Assembly (NCBI GenBank): GCA_907165065.1
Contig: OU015539.1
Location: 13,980,816-14,044,815 of the forward strand
DNA length: 64,000 bases
Reading direction: 5' to 3'
Origin: Caprimulgus europaeus
Taxonomy: Eukaryota; Chordata; Aves; Caprimulgiformes; Caprimulgidae
The notes below the pieces were generated by a model. That model worked only from the letters and a program-made list of their open reading frames with translations. It was not told where the DNA came from and made no database searches. This document shows positions 49,835 through 62,950 of this stretch, piece after piece; position 1 is the stretch's first letter, and each line of letters starts with the position of its first letter. Position numbers and translations under genes: made by a program.

Positions 49835-52800
49835 CGACTGTTGGTACTATTTTCTTATTTCTAGCTAGTAGGTCAAGTGAAATTGGTTTGTTGATATGTA
49901 TTTGTCAAAGGTATATTACCCACTTCAGTACCATCAAGTCATAGGGTACAGGTGACACACTGAAGATGCCTGGCATATGTGGCCAGTTATTCTTAAATGA
50001 ACATGTTATTTTCTGAGAGGCCTGCTGGTCAGCAGAATGCGAGAGAGATGGGTATTAAGTTATTTACAGAATCAAGACATGGAGCCCTCATTACTTTTTA
50101 TGAGAACAAGCATGTTTCAGTTTTAGCCCACATAACTAATGAGTCCTCTCAACAGGATGTTCTTTTAGACCTTTAGTTTCTCCAAGATGCTATAGCAGTA
50201 CCTGCCTTATTTCTTATGAGGTCAAAGAGTGAAGTAGGAACACTTTTAATGTGGTCAGTGCATTTCAAAGATACTTCATTCTCTTGTTTGAACTCTCCCA
50301 GTAATACTTCTGCTGTATACCATCTTCCTCTGTTAGAAATCTCATTTATAGAAGACTATTTTCAGAGAGAGACAATCAAAATACTCGGAGGTCATGTGAT
50401 AAGACTATTCACCTTATCAGATAAGGTCAGATAACTAGCCAGAATGTCAGCTCAGTTAGTATTAGCAAGATAATTAACGACAGTACTCAAGCAGTGACGC
50501 TCAATACAAGTAAGCATAAACTACTTGCACCACTTTTCTACAATCATAGCACATGAAACTAAGAGGTCATTTGCAAAAGTATTTAACCACCTAATTAACA
50601 GTATGGTCAGCAGTGTGAAAGTATCTGAACTTTCTTGACTATAGTTAATAACACACTTTGCGAGTCAAAATTTAGTAAAGGTTTGCAAACAGAGCACTTG
50701 CCAAAACAAAAAACAGAATGATGGTTTATGAAGCTCTGAAGTCATCCAAGACCTAGCTAAACTGTCTTTATGGATCATTAAGATAAAATCTGTGCAGCTT
50801 TAAGTGCCTGGATCCACTATCATGGATCTAAAAGTGCAGTGGAAACACACATGCACACACACTGCTACTGAATTTTAGGGGAAAGAGTAGGAAATACATA
50901 ATCCATTTTGGGCTAAAGGTCAAAGCCAAAATGAAACTAAATAAGATTTTTCAAAATATATTTCAGTCCCAAACCACACAATTTACCATTTTAAACTTCA
51001 AACAGTTCATCATTTAGGCTGGGTTCTGCACGTCACTGTCTTCTGACTGTGGGGAGCTGCAGAATCAAATCTTTTGTGTTTCAGCATCTAAGAAAATTCA
51101 GGATTGTTACCGAACATCTGTTAAGCCCACACCACTCTGAGGCATTAATTATACGAACTGCCATATCTTAACTTTTATCACAGCAAATTATAAATTGCAG
51201 AAATACTGGCACAAAGACAAAAGCAGCACTTTGAGACCTGAACAAGCACTCAGGATAAGTGAAGTGGCATGTGGGTACCTATTTCAATAAGACATTTTTC
51301 CACCCACACCACATGGTGCTTTCCATGCTTGGTCACTTTTGCAAGTGGTGGGCACCTAAGTTCACCTGCCTGAATACCCATGCAAAAGCAGGCACCCGTC
51401 ACTGCAGCACTCAGGTATTCTGCAGTCTGATCTTCAACTCAGAGTTGTGAAGCTGGGTTGGAAACAGAGATGAAGGCTGGGAAGAACAGAAGTTGCTCCT
51501 TGTGGCCAAAATTCACACCACCTTCTTTTCCAGGAAAGAAGAATCCTCGAGGTTGAGGACCCCCTGGAACTAGCACTGCTCAGAATATACAGAAGACTGC
51601 ACGAGGCTGTCAGCTCATGTTCACACTTGGTGAAAAAAGAATTAGCTGCCATCTCGCACTGCACTTTGAACACCTGCAAACAAATGCTAAACCAGCAGGA
51701 TACCTCCTTCTGCTATCAGCATTTTGCCTCATGCTCCTTCTCTCTTTCCCCAGAAGCGCCACTTCAGTGAAGAGACCCCTTGGAAACCCCCCCGTTTCCT
51801 AACACCTATGGGAACACTTGTAAAGTAGCTGCATGATATAGGTGCCAAATCATCAGTTGCAAATCTGTCTCATCTGCCTCAAGTCTCCAGCAGCTGCAAA
51901 ATTAAAAATAGCTGTCACAGGCAAACCACAACTGAAGATGACATAGTTTGTTAATTTATTTCAGGCTGATAATGGTGTCACTGTTGACATGTTTGGACTC
52001 TGAAAGGAGTGCTAATGAGGAAATGGACAAAATTACAAAGGCAGAATAAGGAACATTCTAAAATAGGAATGGGAAAATTACCCTCCTTTTAAATTTACAT
52101 GGAAAAGCTGACTAGCCATGACAAAATAATATGCTTATTTGGCTCTTTAGGATGAATTCCTGTTAACTACAAGCAAAGCAATCATTTAAAGTTGCATTTT
52201 CAGCTCTTAAAAGTTCTCACCCTGACCAAATGAGACTGTTTTATCAGGTATCAAAATTATACGCCATCATTGCCTCCTCATAACTTCAGAAAGACATGGT
52301 AAATAAGGAATAGAATAGTATTACCATAGAATTTACTCTCCTGCTTTTTGTCATTTCCTGGCAAACTGACATTTATAAGATACTTTCAGTTCACAGAAAA
52401 GAAGCCTTCTGCAAGCATGAGAAATTACATTTCATCTAGTATAGCACCCATGTACCATGTGTATTTTTCCTGTTATGCTGACTATAAAACACTAGAATAT
52501 AATTCTCATTTTGTGAGCCAAACAGGAGGTGGGGAGTGTGCACAAAGCCTGCTGTGGAATCTGCTTGCTTCATTCATAAAACAGCAGTAGTTGCTATGCA
52601 GCTAAATGTTGCAAGGGAGCTATTTGGGAAGGAGAAGGTGTTATTTTCGTTAGGTGAATCCCTGTGTATTAGTCACGTATTTTTCAGATTTCCTCCATTA
52701 CTAATTACCTATGTAGTCAAATCTTGGGTAACTCAAGGTCAGTTCTGCCTCTCGGGGCTGCAAGCCAGGTTTCTTAAATCTTTGGCATGTAAAGAGCTAT

Positions 52801-53351
52801 CAGTGCAACTGAAATTTCCAAATCATTTCTGAGCTACAGCTTCCCATCAGTGTTCCACAGGGAACAGTTACCTCTGAGAGGGCCAAGTTCACTGAAAGGC
52901 TACCTGACATCCAGCAGCAGGAAAACAGCCAGCTTTCAACTATCTGCATCCAACCATGAAAGGCATCTCTGGAGGCCTTTGGATAAACATGCTTCTAAAA
53001 TATACAGAATTAAATGCTGCTGAACAGAAAAGCATCAGGCATAGTTTAGGTTGATCTACACGCTCAAAGGTACATTTATCTTACGAGGCATTACACCCTA
53101 GCAAAGGCTTGAACATTCAGACCTAGCTGAGGAGTGGCAGTTGACAATGTGCACCTTCAAACCGGAGCCCTGCCAGGTCTGGAAAGAGCCCAGACACAGA
53201 TATGGCTACAGACTGCAGAGGGGAAATTGTGCTGCTGCCCTGCAGCACCGATGGTAACCCTCAGGGCTGCGCTAACCCGAGGGCTATGCCCTCTGCGCGG
53301 GGAGCAAACCCAGCACAAGGTCTGCTCTCAGCCTCAATCTAAACTGAAAAC

Positions 53352-53418
53352 ACAAATATAAACCTAAATTTGAAATCATAAATATAAACCTAATTATGAA
53401 ATCACATTAATATAAACA
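53352..53418. repeat. AT-rich tandem repeat, period about 26-28 bp
   Basis: Units built on aatataaacctaa and tgaaatca occur at 53354 and 53380. A shorter third unit (aatataaacac) starts at 53409. Confidence 0.8.
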
Positions 53419-56400
53419 CTGCTCGTCACTGGGATTATATGGGACTCCCCTTTTTTGGACACTGCTATGTCCCAAGGTAACATAGGAACTGGCATTTGGA
53501 CCACAGCATAACACAGAACACAACAGTGGCATAGCACATGCCACTGAAGCTGTTTTTCACAGTCACTTGAGAGGGTGTTCTGACCACTGTAACATATTTC
53601 ACCCTTTTAGTTTTGTCATTGCACTTAAATATTGCATTTGAAAAGCAGAAATACTTCTAAAACAAGTCAGAAATGAGGAGGATCATCACTGGGATGCACT
53701 TACTATGCACGCAGAGTTGAAGGAGAACCTTAGTTTAAGATGAGAATTCCTTTAAGGTACTAGATTTTTGGTCTAGTTTGTGCTACTCACTTGTTAGTTA
53801 CAATTGGATATGACTGACCTAGAAGCAAAAAGCTATGTAAGAATTTTAAGAGCTTTATGGAGAAAATCCAAGATTTGCATACACTGCTTAAGCATTCATG
53901 CAAATGTTCCTCATTCTCAGGATTATAAAATGCATGCTGGAAGCCCCACTATGTCACTTCAGCTATTTCTCTTGAATCTGGCAAAGACAAAGTATTTGCC
54001 TCTTGGAAATTACATATTCCACCTCTCTACCCTGAAAAAAGTGCTGTGTTTCCAGCTATCACATTTGCACAAAGTTTTTACATGTTTCAGACACAAAGCC
54101 AGTATATTTCCTTCTTCTTGCTCATCTTTATGATGCCTGTTTCAACCTCATGTGATAAAGATAGAAGGCAGAGCAGATTTGGTAGAATGATTCTCAGAGG
54201 AAAAATGCCTTGCTGGTTTATCAGGCAAGTGAAGCGCCTTTTGTGCTTTTTTACAAGCCTATTTCGCCCTTCTCCTTTGTTGCTGCTGTTCTGAACCAAC
54301 CCACTGATGAAGATGGAAGATTTGCATATGCTAGGGGTTGAAGACTTTCACTTACTTACAGACCACTGCTCCTTTCGTGCAAAACCAGGACAGCAGCTTG
54401 CGGTATTCTAAAGAAACATCCACGACCTTGAATTACTACAGACTCCATCCTTTCTGTTGGGCACTGACTTGCACAAGACAGCCAGTCATTTCAGTTTGAT
54501 CACCATGAAGAACAGCACCACCTACGCATGACAGGAACGCCGAGACTATCCTTAAGATGACTTTGTTTTATCAAAATAACAACATGGCTAAATATTCTAT
54601 GCAAAGCACCGGTCTCAGTCTGGAAGAGAAACCCCAAATGATCCTTAAAGAGACAATCAGCTTTAAGAAGGCATCTAGGCAATGCTAATGTAAAACTAAA
54701 GCAGTTTGGGGAAAGCAAATAAGGACACCGAGAAGATGACACCAAATTCACAAGGGTCGGATCAGAGGAGTTTTAAAGGAATGCCTGAATAATATTTTTG
54801 TGAGGCAAAGAGAAATTAATTGCCTAACAACCAGATCAAAAGTTCAGCTGCACTTTTACAGAAACAGTTAAATGGGCCATCTTATGCCCTCCGTGAAGGC
54901 AATCACGCACCTCAATCAGAACCTCAGGTTGTTCTGTAGTGCTCCACAGAGAAACCTGCTCCCCCTCCATTCAGAAGCGATCCATCTTACTGCAGCTCAT
55001 TTGTCACCGAATGGTTTCTTACAAACGCTAGTATGAACTGCTCTGGCACTTCTCTGTCACTCTGACTGTCCAACATACACAGAATAATGCACCTGAACTT
55101 TTCAACATTGAATCACAACGTGGAAGATCAAATACAGCTACACTCAAGACTCTGGTGAGCAGGGTGGGTAAGTAGTGCTAAGGTTAAAGAGTGCAAGGAA
55201 GTTGAAGTTATTTAGCAATTCCCTTGGAACCCAACATTAAGAAAAGCCTCGAGAATCTCTCCTACTTTAAGGACCCTTGAGACACTTCTGATAAAGAACA
55301 ACAGAGAGTGAGACAACTAAAAGCTATTTTACCCCCTCCTTAAAACAGCTATAAACTGTTAGAAGCTCAGAATCAGATGCAGAAACTTACTAAATTTATT
55401 TTCTACTATATTCTAGACTAGCAGCCACTGCTTGGCATTCTATTAAGAGGAATGAACATGATTTTAATTTAAGTATTAATACTGTGAATTATTGTAATAT
55501 AAAAAGAAAAAAAACTAAGTTCTTACACTGTAGTCCTGGAACATGAATTAAAAAGACAAGTGACATCCAAAAGTGATTCTGTTTTCACATCTTTATACAC
55601 ATACAGACAAATGGTCCACAAATCTCAGTCAATACATCACACACATCTACAAAATGATCCCATTGCTTCATCTAAGGGTTAAAGGAATAAAGCAACTGCC
55701 TGGGTAAGCCTGGTTCTGACATTAAAATTAGCATTTACAATTATGTAATGAAGGCTCTGCCATCTGGACAGAAAGTAAGAAGCAACTGAGGATTGTTATC
55801 ATATAATCATCCTGCATCACCACAATATGAAAACAGTAAAAATTTGAAAAGGAATATCCAAAGCCAGTGATCAATCTGGTACATGATAAGGAGCCCGATT
55901 ATCATCCCCCGTGATGGAATTCAGAATGCCTTAAAAACTCAAGAAGTTGGGTCTCCAAAAACATGTGTGTAAAGAAAATGAATCATCTTAAAATAACTCT
56001 AAAAATCTTGGCTGAAATACCTCAGATTCCATGCAAGTGTCATGCAACTTATTCACCATGAAAGTGTACACCAGAAACATTCCAGAGCTGCAAGACAACT
56101 AACATGCAGCATCCGTGTTTTGGAGCTGCCAGACACAGGTTCAATAGTTCTGAAAGAGACCAAGCCTTGAAATTATACTTACAGTTACAAATTGTTGATG
56201 GCAGCTGACTAGATTAGAAGTGAGGGAAGTTCATTTCCAGAGAGGCTTATTTGGCACAGTTCCATGGGGGCTTTTTAGCTATTACTCTTGCTAGGGACAG
56301 CTTTTTTTAAAAAAAACAAACAAAACCAAATGAAAACAAAACCCACCAACAAGACAGATCATTGCACCATGCAATCCAAACTTAACTTTCCCACTGTACT

Positions 56401-57110
56401 AATGTATCACATGTTTTCGCACTGTTTCATCAGCAATTTCCTTCAGTGTAGTTTCTCTATGTTTAGGGATAGATAAGATCAACCTCAAGCTGAGGGGAAG
56501 AAATTTAATTAGATGGAAGCAATTTCTTCTTAACCTTTACTTGCTTAAATTAAGGGAACAAAAACATTTTTTTTAGCTTCTGCATCTAGAAATGCCTTTC
56601 ATTTTTGCATGTCATGTTCAGAATACCAAATGGATGCATGTTACAGGCATTTATTCATCAGCTGCAAAGTTACAACTTTGCAGTACTGCAGCATCATCAA
56701 CATTTTACTGCCTTGGCCAAGTGTTTAACAGCTTACAACGTGATTTTAATGACTTCAGGCTTGATTCTTCTATCCAACACCAGTGCAGCTCAGTAGACTA
56801 TTTTATAGTGCTATATAACTGGCTGGAAACCAGCTCTTCACAGGATAAAATACTTGCTTTGTGCCTGGCTTTTCTTCTGTGGAGCTGGTACACAAGAAAA
56901 CAAGTCATCCTACTGGATAAAGCAGAGAAACTGGAGTTCAGACAAGTTGTATCTACAGAGTTCTCACTTATATAATCCTTCCCATACCTGTGCTACACTT
57001 TTGTAAGGAGATCACAAAACTGTGACTTACATTTTTTTACTTAGGTTTTCCTAAGACTTTACACTGGACAGTAAAACAAGCTTTCACCCAGCCGAGGATT
57101 GTGAATCTAA

Positions 57111-57185
57111 AACACAGAATCACAGCATGTTAGGGATTGGACGGGACCTCCAAAGATCATCTAGTTCAATCCCCCTCTGTTAAAA
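57111..57185 (-). mobile_element. CR1 LINE 3' fragment
   Basis: The plus strand reads acacagaatcacagcatgtt, then ggattggacgggacctccaa and 'agatcatctagttcaatccc'. This is the reverse complement of an avian CR1 3' terminus. The match ends near 57185. Confidence 0.85.
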
Positions 57186-60100
57186 GAGGAAATGAAAAAG
57201 CCATCTAATCCACAGCCACATGGACCCCAGCAAGTGTGTGATAAGGGCAAGATGGAGTGCCCACAGCAGCAGAGAGTGTGGCACGGTGACTCAGGCAGGA
57301 CCTCCTGGTTTCTGCTCCCTCAGACCCACAACACAGTTTGTTCAACATTTTCAGCTGTGCAGCCTGCAGGCTCAGCATCTCCAGCAGACAAAGTCCTATT
57401 GATTTCTGCTGCCTTTGCCCCACATATCCAACTGAGTACTTCCAACTGAATCCCAGGCATAGACAAAGCATAAACACATTTACTACCATTATTTTGTAGG
57501 TGACTACATTGCTGTACTTTGATATTTCAAGATGAACTATCAAGAACGGTCCTGAAACTCACTAATCCTTAACTCTGACAGGCAGAGATCACCAGTTGTA
57601 AATATATGCTTCCTAAGGAATAGGGTGAAACTCAGCACATTCATTTCTAGTCAAGACAGTGACCAGGTTTGAGCTCCAGCCATGGGGACTTAAAGGAATG
57701 CATAAAGTCCCTGTGATTCTGCCTTTCTGCTTCCCTTTTCTGCATTTTTGAACAGCACATTCTTCACTGGAGGGATTGCATCTTACTACGTGTCAGTGTT
57801 AACCTTTTGCTAGGTATTCAGAGCAAAACTAGTGAGCTGTGATTGTATTTGTTTAGATTTCAGCTTTTGGATGAAACCATTCACTGCTCTTAAAAGTCCT
57901 TCCTCATTTTTCATTGGCACTTTGCTTTGACAGAATGGAGTTTCCTTTCCTTAGAGTAAGAAGGTAACAGATGGGAGAAGGAGGAGGATCTAAGCAGACA
58001 GAGAAGTATTGCACAAGACTCATGATGAACTTGTCAACAGAACAAGATTTCTTTACTACAGTGCTTAAAAAAAAAAAAAAATGAAGCGGCTGCTTCTCTA
58101 TTCAACAAATTTACCAGGGCTACGCAGTGGCACTCCGGGGTTTTATTTTAGGGTATCCGGAATTTACCTAGGAAGACTCTTGCCTTGCAGTTAACTCCAT
58201 TAACAGTGTATTATCAAGACTGAAGGAATCTGAGTGACAGCAAAACATCATACTATTCCTGTTGCAAATGGCAGGCAACACAAGGCTTAGGTGTAAGCAG
58301 AATACACTTGGATTCCTGCCTCCTTTCATTAGCAGGTAGAAAAATGAGTCTCAGAACCAAAAAAAACCCCTTAATAATAGGGTAAGTGGTCTTAACAGCA
58401 AGGATATAAAATCCTGACACCTTTAAGGTTTCTTCTCTTTTGTCACTATCTCATGTGGAAAAAAAAAAATTATCAAGAAGGACTCAGCATAGTGGTTTTT
58501 TAAAATCACTACAGTTTTGGGGGGTTTTGTTGCAGTTGTTACTGGTTGGGTTTCTTTGTTTTTAAGAACACTGACAGGTGTGCTACCATCCTTAGCAAGG
58601 TTAGAACTATCACGAACAAATACATAGGCAGTACAGGCATTTTGCTCATCAAAGACTGATGAGCACCAAGACCTTCATATGTAGCAATATTCTCTCACTT
58701 CACTCAGCTTCCTGCTAACTACACTTATGTTTGAAACCATGCCATATACAGCTATGACATGCTGATTCCTGTTTGATTTACTTGATCAGCATGAATACAT
58801 CAACCCTTCTTGCTGCTCCACAATAAATGTTAAATGTCTCTTGGAGCCCTGTTCAGTATAGCTTTCAGTCCTCCTCACTGTTCAAGTAACTCCAGCAATC
58901 TAAACATGAAGTAAGGGAAAGATATTTCTCAGAAATAATAAAAGTCCTGGTTTAGTCTAGTTGCTCCTCAGAGACTCTGCAAAAAGCACAATAGTGAAAT
59001 GAGTCAGAAAAGCATTTTTTGATTTTAATTACTTTCAACCTCCCTTTCATAAAGATGTGTTTGAGTTAAACAAGTTCAAAAAGCAAAGACAATTAAAGGG
59101 TAATTTTTACAAATATGCCAACTTCTCCTCTCTGGTTTGACTTTTTTGCCCTAATATTTTTTTAAATACTCACCTCTCAAAAGCCAATGGTGTTTAATTA
59201 AAATGCTTTCTTTTTACCCTGAAAACTTACTCCAGCTTGCAGGCTTGAAAGGCAGCTTCTTTGTTATTGGTAAGTAAAACTGTCTTGCTTGCCAGCCAAT
59301 ACCACCAGATTTTCTCCACTACCATTTCCACTACCTTCAAGGTCAAAGTCCTATTTCCTAAAGTGGGGAAAGATGATCTGCCCCTATGGAAAGCTGGAGG
59401 AACAATTCCCCATCCACCTTGGTTTACAAAAGCTTCGAGAAGCCTGCTTTGACACATGCATTTAGTCCTGTGCAGTTACAGCCTGCTTTGGAAACCACGC
59501 GACGGATACGTGTCTTGTCCCAGCAACACCCCTGTTTGATCACCAGCCTTGCGATATTTCAGGTGTATCCTTACAGCATCATCTCTCAAACCTATGTCAC
59601 TCTCAGCATCTGTCTTCAGCTTATTTTTCAGAAGATTTTTCTGACCTTCATAACAAAGAAAGTAGTTGAAGAATGTGACCAAAATCCATTGTAAAATCCA
59701 AAAACTGGGCAGCAAAGATGACTTCAAAAATGTGCATTTTGGTCAAGTTAATCTCAAAAGTTCAAAAAAATCCCTACTTCAGATGTTTTTATTAAGCAGA
59801 AAGCTACCTAGAGTATTTAAGATGGTGTTAGTAAGAGACACACAAATATCAGACAAAAAAGCTTCAGAGATTATTCACTTATAGTGCATAACTAACAGAG
59901 CTAGGTCATACCTATTTATTATACTGACAGAAAAATTTCTTAGTCCCCCATAAAGCAGCTGGGTAGCGAGTACACTCAAACATGTGGGTGCCAACCTAAG
60001 GCTGTACAGCAAGATACTTCTGGAGTCACAAATCCCACAGCATGGTAAGGGCACTCCTCACACCAGCTTTCTAAATATAAACCAAGTTTCCCTCCTGTCA

Positions 60101-61930
60101 ACCCTTAAGTTGCAAAATTTCTACTCAAAGATACACTTCTAAGTTTAAATGTTGAGGTTGTTACATGTACAGAATCCAGAATTATCAGCACAGCTTACTC
60201 AGGCTGGCTCAGCAGGATAGCACTGAAGCCTTAATTTGTTGCACTCCAAGTGCTTTCAGCTGCTTTGCTGGCCTTATGCTTTTACTTCCTTGAGCATCTC
60301 CTCTACCTGGTCTAGATGACTCCCTAAAGCCAGACATTTGTCTTTCCTTTTATTTCATTTTATAGCTAACAAATGCTTAATCTTTCTTTAGTGAGCAAGG
60401 GTGACTATTTTCATTACTCCTGTTTGCTTCCTTGAAGATTAAGATAAATATGCCTTAGGTATATTGGATATAATTTTTTTTTCTGCTTTAAAGTAATTGC
60501 TCCACTTAAAGCCTGCAAGTAAACAAATATGATAAAATCTGTTTTCTAAATACCACCCAGAGAGCCCTCTGACAAAGGGCTGCATGCATCTGTAGGCAGC
60601 TCCTGCTCTCAAGTCTTCCCATTCTACATGATTTTGTAAAACCAGGTGGAACAACTTTTCCTGTTGATCAATACCTGCAGCAATAGCTCTCTACTCATTC
60701 TGCTTCAAGTGAAATTCCTGTCTGGTAGCATTTGCTGGTTGGTTGGTAGCTCCCTGTGATACCTGTATCCTCTAAATACCACTCATAGTTCCAGCTTGAT
60801 GGTTTTAGCTGTCACCAGAGGTCAAAATTGCATGCTTGCCTCTTACTCATCTTTTGCAGGGCTCTTGACACAGCAGAATTGCCCCTGTAGATGTGACATG
60901 GTGTCTCACAGGAACCATAACGGCAGTTAGTGCACAAGAGCTCAATTCTAGACCAACTATAAGCTGACACCACGTGAAATTCAATTAAAAACTTTACAAG
61001 AACTGAGGCTTTTGTACAGAAAAATAACAGCTTTTATCTTAAAAGCCTAAGCAGCTCTGTATCTGGTAATGACAGAAAACCACACTGTAAACAATATGAC
61101 AAGCACTGCATTATTATTGGTTTATATCCTAAATGATATAAATTGAGACACACATACCAAGATTAATTATATTTTAAAATTGCCTCTCTGAGGGGAAGGA
61201 AAGTGATTGCACCTATTATTAGTTGTATTGCAGTATTAAAAAAAAATAAATAAAAGTCAGGTCCCATGATGCTAGGCAGCGCTAAAATACACTAAAAGGC
61301 AGGTTTTATTCCAAAAATTTCATAATCTAAATTGGCAAGCTACACTGAGAAAAGAGAAAGCTGAACAAAGCATTCTGCAGAGTCAAATCACCCAAATATG
61401 CAGCAATACAGTGGCAAAGCCTGGAAGAGAAGGCAGCCATAAAACCCAGGCTTCATTTCACTCACAGAAGATGCAGTACAGCCAAACCTTATCCTGAACT
61501 CTGGAGTTTCTTTCTAGAGGGTCAATGCAATCCCATTTTTTTCTTGTGGATTTAATGAGCTTTTCACAGCAAAATATCCTCCCTTTCCTATTACCAGCAG
61601 CCACTGTCTTTAGACAAATTGGTTGAGTAAAACTCAAATTAGCATTTCCTCATTTCTCTCCTCATCATCTCATACCCACAAATTCATTAAATAGTTGGCA
61701 GCTTGGCTTTCCATGAGCCCTTGGAAAAGAAGCTCAAAGAGATCAGAGGATCAGATTTTGTAAAGGTAGGTTGCTGAAAATAACAAATATATCAGACATT
61801 TGAAATTAATTTTCAGCTTCTATCTTATCAGATGAACAATTAGTTTGCCTGGAGCATGAAATAGTCTACAGAAAAGTAACACAAAGCAAACAGACATTTG
61901 AACAGCACTGCTAGGGCTCACTGCATCTAA
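57186..61930. other. intronic DNA, no gene recognised
   Basis: AT-rich sequence with an A15 run (58067-58081) and a T/G-rich tract (58513-58562). Short frames on both strands match no known family. Confidence 0.5.
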
Positions 61931-62950
61931 ACATGACAGGAGAACTGTAATGTCAGATCTGTATCCGGCTCTGCAGAAAGCGCTCAGACAGGTGCTCAGG
62001 TTAATGATATGAGCAAGGCTGCTTTTTTATAATGAATATAACCAAAGCAGTTTATATTTCAGCGAGCTATTTTAACAGCCAAAGCCACATTAAGAGCTAA
62101 GTGACATACAAAATGGCTCCGCCACAGAACAAATGTAGCAGGCTGACATATAACCCCCATGAACATGACAACAGTGATGGTTATTCCAAGTCCTGCCAGG
62201 TGCCCTTTAATAAGCAGAGAATGTGATTAGTGCTGCGATGCAAAGAGACAGTGTGCTGCAACATGACTCCATGCTGGTCTGCCAGGAAATCTTTACAATA
62301 GAGACCCCGGCTGCACGGGGATTTTTCATGCATAATAAATAAAAGCAATAGACCAGCAGACTGAGGAGGCTCCTTGCTGAACACCAGTGCCCTCCACTGC
62401 GTATGCTGATGATTCCCCCAAACACTACAGCATGAAAAGCAAGAGAGAGAATTTATGATTTTTCCTCTTTATGACAGACTGCTGAGTCCCCCGGGACCAA
62501 ATGTCAGACACATGACTGCATCTGCCGCGTTGGAGGGCTGCTGCGAACATCTAAATAATGCTGTCAGCACAGCGCAGAGCCCGGTCCGCCAGCCCGCACG
62601 GCCTCCTCTCCCCATTGGTGCTCACTCTGCCACAGAAATAGGCCTTTCAGAATCAGTTACAGCATTTCCTCCTCTGATGCTTTATACAATAATTTAGTCA
62701 GAATCATGGAACTTCACTAAAAGAACGTGACCTCGTTAATTAAGAGGTAGTGGCTCACGTGTAAGAACCCTTCAGCTTCCTTAATACAAAATGGGGACCC
62801 AAAGCATTGGGGATGCCATTAACACCACCACCATTTTAGGATGTGTATCATCAGCTCCCTAAGTTTGAGATCACTTTGATCACATTGGTTTTTCAGTTTA
62901 TAATTGCTATGTTCTTCCAGCATAAGAACATAAAGAGCAAAATTAAACAG
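61930..62950. promoter_or_regulatory. candidate conserved non-coding regulatory block
   Basis: A long stretch of balanced, non-repetitive composition with several CpGs (about 62240-62600) and dense motif-like words. These include a POU/homeodomain-like ATGCATAAT (62328-62336) running into aataaataaa, a GTGACCT nuclear-receptor half-site with GTTAATTAA near 62730, and CACTTTGATCAC near 62870, which contains a TCF/LEF-type CTTTGAT. Frames in it match no protein. Conservation must be tested by alignment. Confidence 0.35.

Larger units (their letters stand above)
45637..57100. other. intronic DNA, no gene recognised
   Basis: AT-rich unique-looking sequence. A T15 run lies at 46780-46794, an A-rich cluster at 49778-49834, a GC-richer patch with a 75-codon frame at about 53120-53345 and an AT-rich tandem repeat next to it. 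'cacagaatcactgaattt' near 45855 faintly resembles a CR1 tail but cannot be extended. Confidence 0.5.
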
